This document shows, one piece after another, positions 26,226 through 35,542 of a stretch of DNA of 64,000 nucleotides. The stretch's first letter is position 1, and every line of letters starts with the position of its first letter. The stretch is taken from NCBI GenBank assembly GCA_963745975.1, contig CAVUZJ010000009.1, positions 1,116,001 through 1,180,000 of the forward strand, written 5' to 3'. The DNA is from JAKAWQ01 sp963745975. Lineage in GTDB: Bacteria; Pseudomonadota; Alphaproteobacteria; Acetobacterales; Acetobacteraceae. The notes beneath the pieces are model-generated. The model worked only from the letters and a program-made list of their open reading frames with translations. It was not told the DNA's origin and made no database searches. Position numbers and translations under genes: made by a program.

Positions 26226-27350
26226 TCAGTGCCACCACCGTCCGCCAAGCACGGCGCCGCGGCAGGCGAAGCGCCTTTCTCCCTTGAGCGTCTCGCCGAC
26301 AACGTCGGTGAACGTGAAGCTGCCGCTCTCGATCTCGAGCACCGTTGCGTCGCCGAGCAGCCCGGGCTTCAGCGTGCCCCGGTCGGCGAGGCGCACCGCG
26401 CGGGCGGCGTTCATCGTTGCCGCACGCACGACCTCGGCCAGAGGCAGGCCGAGATGAAGGAACTTCGACATCGTCTCCAGCAGATTGAACGCGGGCCCGT
26501 CGATCGAGAGCACGTGCACGTCGGACGAAATGACGTCGGGCAGGAAACCTTGCTTCAGCATCGCCATGGCGGTCGCAAAGCCGAACGAGCCCTTGCCATG
26601 CCCGATATCGAAGATCACGCCGCGCCGGCGCGCCGCAATCACGTCTTCCTGCACGCTCTCATCGGGCGCGACCGGTGCGTTCGGCCACGGACGGAAGCAG
26701 TGGGTGAGGATATCGCCCGGCCGCAGCCGCCGCATCACGTCGCTCCGGCCGGGAGGCGGGGAGTCCAGATGTGTCATCAGCGGCAGACCGACTTCGTCCG
26801 CGACCTCGAGCGCGATGTCCATCGGCGCGATCCCCGAATCACCCGAGCCGCTGCGGCCGAGCCGGACCTTGATGCCGACGACGATATCCGCATGCTCGCG
26901 CGCCGCATCCAGGCAGGCGTGCGGATCGAGCAGGCGGAGATCGGCCGATTCGCCGAGCGCGAAGTAGCGGCTCAACGCGAAGATGCCGGGGAACGAGACA
27001 TGGAGGAACGGCCGGATCCTCACCTCCGCCCGCTCGATCACGTGCCGGCGGAAGCCGGCGAGGTTCCCCGCGCCGGCCGAGCCGGCATCGACCAAGGTCG
27101 TGACCCCCAAGGGCTTGGCATAGAGGTCCGGATCGACACCGAGGGACGTGCCGCCCCAATAGACGTGCGTGTGCAGGTCGATCAGGCCGGGCACGACGAT
27201 ACGGCCCGCGACGTCCCGCACCTCCTTCGCCTCCCCAAGGTCGGGCCCGAGCGCGGCGACCTTGCCCTCCGCAAAGGCGACATCGGCAATCGCGTCGTAA
27301 TTCCGCTCAGGATCGACGACCCGCCCGCCCTTCAGCACCAAGTCATACAT
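26226..27350 (-). CDS. Amidohydrolase/deacetylase-family metallohydrolase
   Basis: The 374-aa protein from MYDLVLKGGRVVDPERNYDA has the amidohydrolase metal site HTH in PGLIDLHTHVYWGG (about 57-70), a possible carboxylated Lys in VVGIKVRLGR, DILTHCFRP, and ISSDVHVLS with the catalytic Asp. Members of this branch deacylate small N- or O-acyl compounds. AGGAAGG precedes the start with about 9-nt spacing, which decides against upstream Mets. It is divergent by 91 bp from the aminotransferase gene, and both probably serve one amino-compound pathway. Confidence 0.85.
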   Translation of the reverse strand: MYDLVLKGGRVVDPERNYDAIADVAFAEGKVAALGPDLGEAKEVRDVAGRIVVPGLIDLHTHVYWGGTSLGVDPDLYAKPLGVTTLVDAGSAGAGNLAGFRRHVIERAEVRIRPFLHVSFPGIFALSRYFALGESADLRLLDPHACLDAAREHADIVVGIKVRLGRSGSGDSGIAPMDIALEVADEVGLPLMTHLDSPPPGRSDVMRRLRPGDILTHCFRPWPNAPVAPDESVQEDVIAARRRGVIFDIGHGKGSFGFATAMAMLKQGFLPDVISSDVHVLSIDGPAFNLLETMSKFLHLGLPLAEVVRAATMNAARAVRLADRGTLKPGLLGDATVLEIESGSFTFTDVVGETLKGERRFACRGAVLGGRWWH

Positions 27351-27441
27351 CCGCCGCATCCTTCCTCGCCCGGCGAGGCTCCTCAGACGGCGGGAAGCGG
27401 CGCATAGTGCGCCATCCCCGTCAAGCGCAGGACCGCACCAA

Positions 27442-28827
27442 ATGGACAGCCCGCTCGAAGCCGTGAGAACCAATTCGCGCATCGTCGCCGCCTACCGTGC
27501 CCGCACGCCCGGCTCGGCGGAGCTTGCGCGCGAGGCCGCCACGTTGCTCCCGAGCGGCATCACCCACGACGCGCGCCACATCGATCCCTACGGCATCTAC
27601 GTCACGCACGCCGAGGGCCCGCGCAAATGGGACGTCGATGGGAACGAATATATCGACTATTTCGGCGGGCACGGGGCGCTGCTGCTCGGCCACCGGCACC
27701 AGACGGTGAGCCGCGCCGTCGAGGCCGCACTCGCCGCAGGCACGCATTTCGGCGCCAACCACCCGGGCGAGGTCCGCTGGGCCGCCGCGGTGCGCCGCCT
27801 GGTCCCGTTCGCCGAACGCCTGCGCTTCACGTCTTCCGGCACCGAGGCCACGCTGATGGCGGTGAGGCTCGCGCGCGCCTTCACCGGCCGCAATACGCTG
27901 CTCCGCTTCAAAGGCCATTTCCACGGCTGGCACGACCATATGACCACCGGCTACGCGAGCCATTTCGACGGCACGCCCACGGTGGGCGTGCTCGGCGGGA
28001 TCGCGGCCAAGGTGCGGCTGCTCGAAGCGGGCAATGAAGCGGAGCTCGCCGCCGCCTTCGCCGCGGACGCGGACATCGCCGCCGCGATCATCGAGCCCAC
28101 CGGCGCCTCCTTCGGCCAGGTGCCGCTCCGCCCCGAGTTCCTCCACACGCTCCGCCTTCTCACCGAACGGCACGGCGCGCTCCTCATCCTCGACGAGGTG
28201 ATCACCGGATTCCGCGTCTCCGCCGGCGGCGCGGCCGCCGCCTTCGGCGTGAAGCCGGACCTCGCGAGCTTTGCCAAGATCCTCGCCGGCGGCTTGCCCG
28301 GCGGGGCCGTCGCCGGCCGCGCCGATATCCTCGACCGGCTCGACTTCGCCGCCATGGCAAGCAGAGGCGAGGAGAAAATCCAGCACCCCGGCACCTTCAA
28401 CGCCAACCCGGTTTCCGCGGCCGCAGGCACCGCAGCGCTCGGCGTGATCGCCGAATCGGACGCCAACAGCCGCGCCGACGCGACCGCTTCCCGCCTCCGC
28501 GCCTCGCTCAACGAGCTGTTCGCCGAAACCGCCACGGCATGGGCCGCCTACGGAATATCCTCGGGCTTCTATGTCTTCCTCAATCCGCAGCACCGCCCGA
28601 TCGACCCGCTCCACTTCGATCCCCACGCCATTCCTGCCTCCGACCTCAAGCAACCGCCCGCGCAACTCGCGGACCGGCTGCGGCTCGCCCTGTTGACCAA
28701 CGGCGTCGACGTCAACGGACGCATCGGCGGATTCATCTCCGCAACGCACGGGGACGCGGAAATCACGACGACCACGACCGCTTTCCGCGAAGCCATCCGC
28801 ATGCTTCGCGCCGAAGGCGAGCTGTAA
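27442..28827 (+). CDS. Class III PLP aminotransferase, glutamate-1-semialdehyde mutase-like
   Basis: The 461-aa protein has DVDGNEYIDYFGGHGALLLGH (shown as DVDGNEYIDYFGGHG), SSGTEATLMAVRLARAFTG (phosphate-binding), HFHGWHD, ILDEVITGFR (PLP-ring Asp) and the Schiff-base Lys279 in SFAKILAGGLPGG. It resembles HemL but has an extended N-terminus, and the context is catabolic, so an omega- or beta-amino acid transaminase is likelier than tetrapyrrole synthesis. A cyclase-family hydrolase follows after 15 bp. The amino substrate cannot be stated. Confidence 0.86.
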   Translation: MDSPLEAVRTNSRIVAAYRARTPGSAELAREAATLLPSGITHDARHIDPYGIYVTHAEGPRKWDVDGNEYIDYFGGHGALLLGHRHQTVSRAVEAALAAGTHFGANHPGEVRWAAAVRRLVPFAERLRFTSSGTEATLMAVRLARAFTGRNTLLRFKGHFHGWHDHMTTGYASHFDGTPTVGVLGGIAAKVRLLEAGNEAELAAAFAADADIAAAIIEPTGASFGQVPLRPEFLHTLRLLTERHGALLILDEVITGFRVSAGGAAAAFGVKPDLASFAKILAGGLPGGAVAGRADILDRLDFAAMASRGEEKIQHPGTFNANPVSAAAGTAALGVIAESDANSRADATASRLRASLNELFAETATAWAAYGISSGFYVFLNPQHRPIDPLHFDPHAIPASDLKQPPAQLADRLRLALLTNGVDVNGRIGGFISATHGDAEITTTTTAFREAIRMLRAEGEL

Positions 28828-28842
28828 GGGGAAGGAACGCCG

Positions 28843-29805
28843 ATGCCGCGGCGCTATGGCGAGAAAATGTTCGGGCTCTCCCATCTCAGGGAGGTCGCGG
28901 AGCGCTGCAAGAACTGGGGGCGTTGGGGAGACGACGACGAAATCGGCACACTGAACTTCGTCACGCCGGAACGACTTGTCGAAGCCGCCAAACTGGTCAA
29001 GCAGGGCAAGCGCTTCAGCCTCGGCCTGAACTTCGACCGCAAGGGACCGCAGGCCGGGCTATGGGGCAACCGATTCAACCCGATCCACCTAATGCTCGCA
29101 ACCGGCACCGATGCGGTCGCCGGACGCCAAGGAGGTCTCCGCTACGCCGACGACATGGTCTCGCTGCCGCTGCAATGCGCAACCCAGTGGGACGCGCTCG
29201 CTCACATTTTCTACGACGACAAAATGTGGAACGGCTATTCGGCAACCCTCGTGGACGCCAATGGCGCTGCACGCAACGGCATCGAAAAGGTGCGCGACCG
29301 GATGGCCGGAAGAGGCGTCCTTCTCGACATCGCGCGTTATTGCGGCGTCCCGTTCCTCGAAGACGGGATGGCGATCACCAACGACGACCTCGATGGCTGC
29401 GCGGCGCACCAACGCGTCGAAATCAAGCAAGGCGATTTCGTGATCGTGCGAACCGGACAGATGGAGCAACGGCTCGCCGCCGGCGCCTGGGGCGGCTACG
29501 CCGGCGGCGAGGCTCCGGGCCTCGCGTTCGAGACCGCGGAGTGGATCTACCGCAAGGAGATCGCGGCGATCTGCGCGGATACCTGGGGCTGCGAGGTCCG
29601 GCCGAACGAATGCCGAGACTGCGAGCAACCGTGGCACTGGGTCGTCATCCCGATGATCGGCATTTCCATGGGCGAGATCTTCTTCCTCAAGGACCTCGCC
29701 GAGGACTGCGCCACGGATGACGTTTACGAGTTCTTCTTCTGCGCACCGCCGCTCCCGATCACCGGCGCGGTCGGCTCGCCGCTCAATCCGATGGTCCTGA
29801 AATAA
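28843..29805 (+). CDS. Cyclase-family (kynurenine formamidase-like) hydrolase, variant metal site
   Basis: The 320-aa protein belongs to the cyclase family by GTLNFVTPERLVEAAKLV, the segment QCATQWDALAHIFYD and VLLDIARYCGVP, FVIVRTGQ. The usual metal motif HxGTHxDxxxH reads Q111-x-x-T-Q115-x-D117-x-x-x-H121 here: two of the His ligands are Gln while Asp and the last His remain. Family members hydrolyse N-formyl or cyclic amide bonds. AAGGGGAAGGA precedes the ATG. It is probably co-transcribed with the aminotransferase. Confidence 0.82.
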   Translation: MPRRYGEKMFGLSHLREVAERCKNWGRWGDDDEIGTLNFVTPERLVEAAKLVKQGKRFSLGLNFDRKGPQAGLWGNRFNPIHLMLATGTDAVAGRQGGLRYADDMVSLPLQCATQWDALAHIFYDDKMWNGYSATLVDANGAARNGIEKVRDRMAGRGVLLDIARYCGVPFLEDGMAITNDDLDGCAAHQRVEIKQGDFVIVRTGQMEQRLAAGAWGGYAGGEAPGLAFETAEWIYRKEIAAICADTWGCEVRPNECRDCEQPWHWVVIPMIGISMGEIFFLKDLAEDCATDDVYEFFFCAPPLPITGAVGSPLNPMVLK

Positions 29806-29807
29806 GA

Positions 29808-29997
29808 CCAAGGGGGCTCTGCCCCCTTGGAACCCCCGCCAAGGGCGAGCCCTTGGAACCCTTTCGTTTTGGCTGCCTCTGAGGGCGGTTCGCCTGTGCG
29901 CGTGCCGCGCACAGGCGAACCGCCCTCAGAGGCAGCCAAGCGAATGGATTGCAAAGGCTTCGCCTTTGCCAGGGGTCCAGGGGACAGCGTCCCCTGG
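29808..29997. repeat. Multi-hairpin array between convergent genes
   Basis: The array has four GC-rich stem-loops: CCAAGGGGGC/GCCCCCTTGG (29808-29830), CCAAGGGC/GCCCTTGG (29839-29856), GCAAAGGC/GCCTTTGC (29951-29969) and CCAGGGGAC/GTCCCCTGG (29977-29997). A longer palindrome is nested in the middle. It fills the gap between the cyclase gene (plus) and the oligopeptide ATPase gene (minus). The third stem and its flank match the 8.3-kb array in the opposite orientation. Confidence 0.8.
29869..29939. repeat. Perfect 71-bp palindrome (34-bp arms)
   Basis: The arms at 29869-29902 and 29906-29939 are exact reverse complements around the loop TGC. The outer ends are TTGGCTGCC and GGCAGCCAA; the inner ends are GTGCGCG and CGCGCAC. 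After a short mismatch the pairing resumes as TTCG/CGAA. No coding potential. It appears inserted into the hairpin array. Confidence 0.95.
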
Positions 29998-30008
29998 CCT
30001 TACCTTTC

Positions 30009-30977
30009 TCACCCGCGCAGGTGGCATGCCACCAGGCGGCCGGTGGGAGTTCGGTGAAGCTCGGGTCGTTCGCTGCGGCAGCGTGGGATGGCGTAGGGGC
30101 AGCGCGGGTGGAAGGCGCAGCCCGAAGGTGGGTTGATCGGGCTTGGCACCTCGCCTTCGATGATCGGCCGGTCCTGCCGGGCGCGCGGGTCGGGCAGAGG
30201 AGCGGCAGCGAGCAGCGCCTCCGTGTAGGGGTGTTCGGGAGAAGCGAAGAGCGCTTCGCGATCGGCGAGCTCGACGATGCGGCCGAGGTACATCACGGCA
30301 ACGCGCCTGGCGATGTGTTCGACCACGCCGAGGTCGTGCGAGATGAAGAGGTAGGCGAGGCCGTATTCGTCCTGCAGGTCGAGCAGCAGGTTGAGCACCT
30401 GCGCCTGGACGGAAACGTCGAGCGCGCTCGTCGGCTCGTCGGCGACGATCAGCGCCGGGCGCAGGCTGAGCGCGCGGGCGATGCCGAGCCGCTGGCGTTG
30501 CCCGCCCGAGAACTCGAACGAATGCTTCTCGAGCGCGTCCTTGCCGAGCCCGACGCGTTGGAGGAGTGCAAGGGCGCGCTCGCGGCGGGAGGCGCGAGAG
30601 AGATTTTCGTAGTTCTCGACCAACTCCGTCACGATCTGTTCGGCGGTGAGCCGCGGGTTGAGCGAGGCCGAAGGATCCTGGAACACCATTTGCGCGCGCC
30701 GGCGGAGCGGGCGCATCGCGGCGGCATCGAGAGCCGTGACATCCGTTCCTTCGATCAGGATGCGGCCGGCGGTGGGCTCGATGAGCCTGAGGACGAGCTT
30801 GCCGACCGTCGATTTGCCGCAGCCCGATTCGCCGACCACGCAAAGTGTCTCGCCGGATTCGAGGGTGAAGGAGACGTCCTCGACCGCGTGCACCGCGGCG
30901 CGCGTGCGATGGAGCAGCCCGCCGGCGATCGCAAAGCGCTTGGTGAGGCCTTGCACGTCGAGGACTGGCGTGGTCAT
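30009..30977 (-). CDS. Oligopeptide ABC transporter ATPase (OppF/DppF type)
   Basis: The 322-aa ATPase from MTTPVLDVQGLTKRF has Walker A GESGCGKST (about 54-62), QMVFQDPSASLNPR, signature FSGGQRQRLGIARAL, Walker B LIVADEPTSALD, and the C-terminal Opp/Dpp extension (PINPPSGCAFHPRCPYA with the Cys cluster). It energises uptake through the neighbouring permeases. It overlaps the OppD-like gene by ATGA, which fixes the start. It is the last gene of the transporter operon. Confidence 0.93.
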   Translation of the reverse strand: MTTPVLDVQGLTKRFAIAGGLLHRTRAAVHAVEDVSFTLESGETLCVVGESGCGKSTVGKLVLRLIEPTAGRILIEGTDVTALDAAAMRPLRRRAQMVFQDPSASLNPRLTAEQIVTELVENYENLSRASRRERALALLQRVGLGKDALEKHSFEFSGGQRQRLGIARALSLRPALIVADEPTSALDVSVQAQVLNLLLDLQDEYGLAYLFISHDLGVVEHIARRVAVMYLGRIVELADREALFASPEHPYTEALLAAAPLPDPRARQDRPIIEGEVPSPINPPSGCAFHPRCPYAIPRCRSERPELHRTPTGRLVACHLRG

Positions 30978-31960
30978 GCGGTGATCTCGGCGGCGCGGAA
31001 GCAGGCGGCGCGATGACCGGAAGAGAGTGCCAGCATCGGCGGAGCTTCGCTGCGGCAACGGTCGATGGCGATCGGGCAGCGCGCCGCGAAGGCGCAGCCG
31101 ATGATCGGTTCGCGGAGCGAGGGCACGGTGCCGGGGATTTCGGCCAGCCGGTGGCCGACGGCGGAGCGATGGGGGATCGAGGCAAGCAGGCCGCGCGTAT
31201 AGGGATGCGCCGGGCGGTCGAAAAGCTCGAGAACCGGGGCCTCCTCCACGGTGCGGCCCGCGTACATGACGATGACGCGCTGGCACGTCTCGGCAACGAC
31301 GCCGAGGTCGTGCGTGATCAGCATGATCGCGGCACCGATACGTTCCTTGAGCTCCAGCATGAGCCGCAGGATCTGCGCCTGGATCGTGACGTCGAGGGCG
31401 GTGGTGGGTTCGTCGGCGATCAGGAGCTTCGGGTTGCAGGCGAGCGCCATGGCGATCATCGCCCGCTGGCGCATCCCGCCCGAGAACTGGTGCGGGTAGT
31501 CGGCGAGGCGGCGCGGGGCGTCGGGAATATGCACCAGGCGCAACATTTCGGTGGCCCGCGCACGCGCCGCGGCCGGCGAGAGATGCTGATGGATGCGCAC
31601 CGCCTCGGCGATCTGCGCGCCGATGGTGTGCACGGGGTTGAGGCTGGTCATCGGTTCCTGGAAGATCATCGCGATGCGGTTGCCGCGAATCTTGCGCATC
31701 TCCGCTTCCGAAAGGGAAAGCAGGTCGCGGTTCTCGAAGAGCACGCGGCCGTCCACCGCGCTCGCTCCCCTGCCGGGCAGGAGTCGCAGGACCGAGAGCG
31801 CGGTCACGCTCTTGCCGCAGCCGGATTCGCCGACGATGCCGAGCGTTTCCCCCGACGCGATCGTAAAGCTCACGCCGTCCAGCGCGTGCACCGTACCATC
31901 GCTCGTGAAGAAGTGCGTCCTCAGGTCGTCGACGGCGAGCAGAGGCGTTGCGGAATTCAT
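30974..31960 (-). CDS. Oligopeptide ABC transporter ATPase (OppD/DppD type)
   Basis: The 328-aa ATPase has Walker A GESGCGKSV (about 44-52), IFQEPMTSLNPVHTIG, signature FSGGMRQRAMIAMALA, Walker B LLIADEPTTALDVTIQ and the C-terminal Opp/Dpp Cys motif (GCAFAARCPIAIDRC). It pairs with the OppF-like subunit as the heterodimeric motor. It lies 10 bp after the frameshifted permease gene and overlaps the OppF-like gene by 4 bp. Confidence 0.93.
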   Translation of the reverse strand: MNSATPLLAVDDLRTHFFTSDGTVHALDGVSFTIASGETLGIVGESGCGKSVTALSVLRLLPGRGASAVDGRVLFENRDLLSLSEAEMRKIRGNRIAMIFQEPMTSLNPVHTIGAQIAEAVRIHQHLSPAAARARATEMLRLVHIPDAPRRLADYPHQFSGGMRQRAMIAMALACNPKLLIADEPTTALDVTIQAQILRLMLELKERIGAAIMLITHDLGVVAETCQRVIVMYAGRTVEEAPVLELFDRPAHPYTRGLLASIPHRSAVGHRLAEIPGTVPSLREPIIGCAFAARCPIAIDRCRSEAPPMLALSSGHRAACFRAAEITA

Positions 31961-31970
31961 CCGGCGCCGG

Positions 31971-32841
31971 TCATTGGCGGCGCGAAAGTCTTGGGTCGAG
32001 CCAGTCGCGCAGCCCGTCTCCCAGCAGGTTCACCGCGAGCACCAAGAGGGCGAGCGCGACGCCGGGAAAGAAGATCGTCCAGGGTGCCAAGCCGAGATAA
32101 AGCTGCGACGAGGCAATCATGTTTCCCCAGGTCGGGATCGAGGGCGGCACGCCGGCGCCGAGGAAGGAGAGCGCCGCCTCGACCAGGATCGACGAGGCGC
32201 AGACATAGGTGCCCTGCACGGTGAGCGGCGTGAAGGTGCTGGGCAGGATGTGGCGGAGCAGGATTTTGCGCGTCCGCGCGCCGCCGGCGATCGCTGCCTC
32301 GACGAAGGGTTGCTCGCGCGCGGAAAGAACGATGGCGCGGACCAGCCGCACCTCGCGAGGCAGTTCCGGGATCAGGATGGCGACGACAACGATGACGATC
32401 CCGCCACTGGTAAGCGCCACCAGCGCGATCGCGAGCAAAATCGCCGGAATCGCCATCAGCCCGTCCATCAGCCGCATGACCAGGGCGTCGATGCGGCGGT
32501 AATAGCCCGCGAGCAACCCGATCAGCATGCCCCCCGCCACGGCCAGGATGGCCACCGAGAAGCCGATCGCGAGCGAGACCTGCCCGCCGTACAGAGTGCG
32601 CGCGAACACGTTGCGGCCGAGATTGTCGGTGCCGAACCAGTACCTGGGCAGAGGGCGCCTCCAGCCGGATCATCGGGTTCATCGCATTCGGGTTGCCGGC
32701 GAAAAGCGGTGCCGCGGCGGCGAGCACGATCATCAGCAGAACGATTCCCCCGCCGATCGCGATCCTCGCGTTGCGGCGGAGGAAGCGCGTGGCGCCGATC
32801 GGGCGTCGGGCAGGAACGGCGGTGACCAGCGCTTCCAACAT
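31971..32841 (-). pseudogene. Oligopeptide ABC permease (DppC type), frameshifted
   Basis: The N-terminal part (MLEALVTAVPARRPIGA, TM segment, NPNAMNPMIRLEAPSAQ) and the C-terminal part (VFARTLYGGQVSLAIGFS to the stop at 31971) lie in different frames. Dropping one of the two C at 32643-32644 (plus strand) restores SAQYWFGTDNLGRNVFART, a textbook DppC sequence. The restored protein of about 289 aa has the usual membrane segments and the EAA loop region (EAAIAGGARTRKILLRHILP). All neighbours are intact, so this may be a sequencing error or a recent inactivating mutation. The motif gives no hint of programmed slippage. Confidence 0.8.
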
Positions 32842-32845
32842 CGGC

Positions 32846-33787
32846 TTAATAGCGCACGCGCGGGTCGATCAGTGCGTAGCTGAGATCGACCAGCAGGTTG
32901 ATGACCACGTAGGCGCCGGAAAAGATCACCATCACGCCCTGGATGATCGGGTAGTCGCGGTTGGTGATCGCGTCCACCGCCAGGCGGCCGATGCCGGGGA
33001 TGTTGAACACCGTCTCGGTGATTACCACGCCGCTGATGAGCAAGGCCACTCCGATGCCGATTACCGTGACGATCGGGACGCCGGCGTTCTTGAGCGCATG
33101 GCGGAACAGCACGGAATTGTTCGAAGCGCCCTTCGCGCGTGCGGTGCGGATATAGTCCTCGGACAGGACCTCGAGCATGCTGGCGCGCGTGATGCGCGCG
33201 ATCAGCGCGACATAGGCGAGCCCGAGCGCGATCGCAGGCAGGATCAAATGCGACAGCCAGGGCCAGACTCCCTGCCGGAGCGGCACGTAGCCCTCCACCG
33301 GCAGCCAGTGCAGGCGGATGGCGAAGAGGTAGATGAGGAAGTAGCCGACCACGAACACCGGGGTCGAGAAGCCGAGTGCCGCGAAGCCCATCAGGACGCC
33401 GTCGAGCACTCCGCCCGCCTTCCAGGCGGCGACCACGCCGGCCGCGACGGCAAGGATGACGGCGAAGCCGATCGTGAGCGCCGTGAGCGAGAGCGTGGCC
33501 GGCAGCCGCTGTCCGATCAGCGTGATCACCGGCGTGTCGGAAAAGATCGAGATCCCGAAATTGCCGTGAAGAAGATGCCAGAACCAGCGCGCGAACTGCA
33601 CGGTCAGCGGATCGGAGAGCCCGAGCTCACGGCGGATGTCGGCGATCGCCGCTGGGGTTGCGTTGTCCCCGGCGATGATCGCCGCCGGATCGCCTGGCGC
33701 GATGTGCAGGAGGAGAAAGACGAAGATGCCGACCAGGACCATCACCAGGATGGTCGAAAGCAGGCGGCGGACGATATAGGCGGCCAT
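32846..33787 (-). CDS. Oligopeptide ABC permease (DppB type)
   Basis: The 313-aa permease has the N-terminal TM (YIVRRLLSTILVMVLVGIFVF shown as RRLLSTILVMVLVGIFVF), the family signature FLLLHIAPGDPA, and the EAA loop EDYIRTARAKGASNNSVLFRHALKNA (shown as EDYIRTARAKGAS). About six membrane spans are visible. It forms the channel with the DppC-type subunit, whose gene follows after 4 bp. The start lies 21 bp after the binding-protein stop. Confidence 0.93.
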   Translation of the reverse strand: MAAYIVRRLLSTILVMVLVGIFVFLLLHIAPGDPAAIIAGDNATPAAIADIRRELGLSDPLTVQFARWFWHLLHGNFGISIFSDTPVITLIGQRLPATLSLTALTIGFAVILAVAAGVVAAWKAGGVLDGVLMGFAALGFSTPVFVVGYFLIYLFAIRLHWLPVEGYVPLRQGVWPWLSHLILPAIALGLAYVALIARITRASMLEVLSEDYIRTARAKGASNNSVLFRHALKNAGVPIVTVIGIGVALLISGVVITETVFNIPGIGRLAVDAITNRDYPIIQGVMVIFSGAYVVINLLVDLSYALIDPRVRY

Positions 33788-33808
33788 CCGTTCTCGGCCG
33801 CACCCGCG

Positions 33809-35413
33809 TCAGCTCTTCGAGACGTTCCAGAACGGGATAATATCCGGCATCCCGATCATGCCGGTGACGTTCTTGCGCATTGCGGTCGGGCTCACCCACT
33901 GGCCGAGCAGGACCATGGGCACGAAGTCCCACGCGATCGCCTGCATTTGCCGGGCGATCGCCTGCTGCTCGGCGAGCGTGGCGACGCGCGCCCACTTCAT
34001 GCGCAGCGCCTCGTATTGGGCGTTCTCGGGCCAGCCAAACCAGGCCTTCGGGCCGTTGGCGAGAAGAGGAGTCGCGGTGATCGGATTGCCGAAGTCGTAG
34101 CTCGAGCCGTAGGTGATGAAGATGTCCCAGCCGCCCTTGTCGTCGGGAGCCTTGACCGCGCGCCTGGTGATCACTCCGCCCCAGTTCGAGGCCGCAAGCT
34201 CGACATTGACGCCGATCTCCTTGAGCCAGCCGGCGATGAGCTGCGCCGAGTTGTTCATGAAGTCGAAGTCGGTCGCCTGCAGGACGATGACCTTTTCGCC
34301 CTTGTATCCGGATTCCTGGAAAAGCTGCTTCGCCTTCGCGAGGTCCGGCGCCGCCTTGGACCAGCCGATGTTGGCATCGTTCGTCATCGGGGTGCCGTAG
34401 CCGAAGAGCGAATCGACCTTGTTGTAATATTTCGGGTTGCCGAAGGTCGCCTTGAGGATGGCGTCCTGGTCGATCAGATAGAGCATCGCCTGCCGCGCCT
34501 TCGGATTGTCGAAGGGCGGATGCAGAAAGTTGAGGCGCATCATCCCGACATTGCCGGAGGGATCGAGCACCTGCGTCTTGATGTCCGGATTGGACTGGAG
34601 CTGCGGCAGGAGATCGAGCGGCGGGAGCTCGAAAAAGTCGATCTCGCCCAATTCGAGCGCGGCGAGCGCGGTCTGGTCGTCGGTGATGTTCTGCCAGATC
34701 ACCCGGTCGAGCTTGGCCACCTTGCCGCCCGCGAGCCCGGAAGGAGGCTCGGACCGCGGCACATATTTGGTGAACTTGTCGAAAACGTAGCGGCTGCCCG
34801 GCCGCGTCTGGTCCTGGTTGAAGACGAAAGGACCCGAGCCGATATGCGCCTTGACCTGCTGGAAGGGGTCCGTCTCGGCGTCCTTCTGACGCATCATGAA
34901 GCAGTCGGGCGTGTTGGTGGCGGCGAACGCGGAGATGACGAGGCCGAGCGGCTCCTTGAGCGCGAGCACGAAAGTCTTCTCGTCCTTGGCCGAGAGATCC
35001 TTGGCGTACTGCATGATCAACTGGCCGCCGCTGTTGCGAACCGCCCAGCGACGAATCGAGGCGACGCAATCGGCGGCGGTGACCGGCGTGTTGTCCTGCC
35101 ACATCAGGCCGTCGCGCAGCTCGAAGGTATAGGTGCGCTTGTCCTCGCTCAGGTTCCACTTGCCCACCATCTCCGGCTGGGGCTGGAAATTCGCATCGAG
35201 CGCGAACAGCGTGTCGTACACCATCGCGCCGTAATAGGCGGTGATGTTGGCGGTGGTCCAAATCGGGTCGAACGAGCGAAGGTCGCCCTGCATCACGGTA
35301 TTCATCGTGCTCGTGGCAGAGGCCGCCCGCGCCCTGCGGATCGCCGGGCCGCCCGCGACCATCGCCCCCGCGGCCACGCCGCTTCGCAGCATCGTCCTGC
35401 GGGAAATCGCCAT
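33809..35413 (-). CDS. Peptide/nickel-type ABC substrate-binding protein (SBP_bac_5)
   Basis: The 534-aa protein from MAISRRTMLRSGVAAGAMVAG has a twin-arginine signal (SRRTMLR, cleaved near ARAAS). The family 5 binding fold follows, with DLRSFDPIWTTANITAYYG, LFALDANFQPQPEMVGKW and YTFELRDGLMWQDNTPVTA. It captures a peptide or similar solute in the periplasm for the permeases encoded next. AAAGGGG on the coding strand precedes the start, and the longer upstream frame lacks support. Adjacent M81 peptidase and deacylase genes suggest peptide-like or N-acylated ligands (inference). Confidence 0.92.
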   Translation of the reverse strand: MAISRRTMLRSGVAAGAMVAGGPAIRRARAASATSTMNTVMQGDLRSFDPIWTTANITAYYGAMVYDTLFALDANFQPQPEMVGKWNLSEDKRTYTFELRDGLMWQDNTPVTAADCVASIRRWAVRNSGGQLIMQYAKDLSAKDEKTFVLALKEPLGLVISAFAATNTPDCFMMRQKDAETDPFQQVKAHIGSGPFVFNQDQTRPGSRYVFDKFTKYVPRSEPPSGLAGGKVAKLDRVIWQNITDDQTALAALELGEIDFFELPPLDLLPQLQSNPDIKTQVLDPSGNVGMMRLNFLHPPFDNPKARQAMLYLIDQDAILKATFGNPKYYNKVDSLFGYGTPMTNDANIGWSKAAPDLAKAKQLFQESGYKGEKVIVLQATDFDFMNNSAQLIAGWLKEIGVNVELAASNWGGVITRRAVKAPDDKGGWDIFITYGSSYDFGNPITATPLLANGPKAWFGWPENAQYEALRMKWARVATLAEQQAIARQMQAIAWDFVPMVLLGQWVSPTAMRKNVTGMIGMPDIIPFWNVSKS

Positions 35414-35542
35414 CTTCGTCCCCTTTTTTGCTGAGCGGTCTGCGCGCCGTCCCGGCCGGCCGTGCGCCCGTCTGCTTCGCCTGCCCGTGGCGGACGCTAA
35501 CACCCACCCCCGCCGGTCGCAATATCGCCGCCGCCTTCCCTC

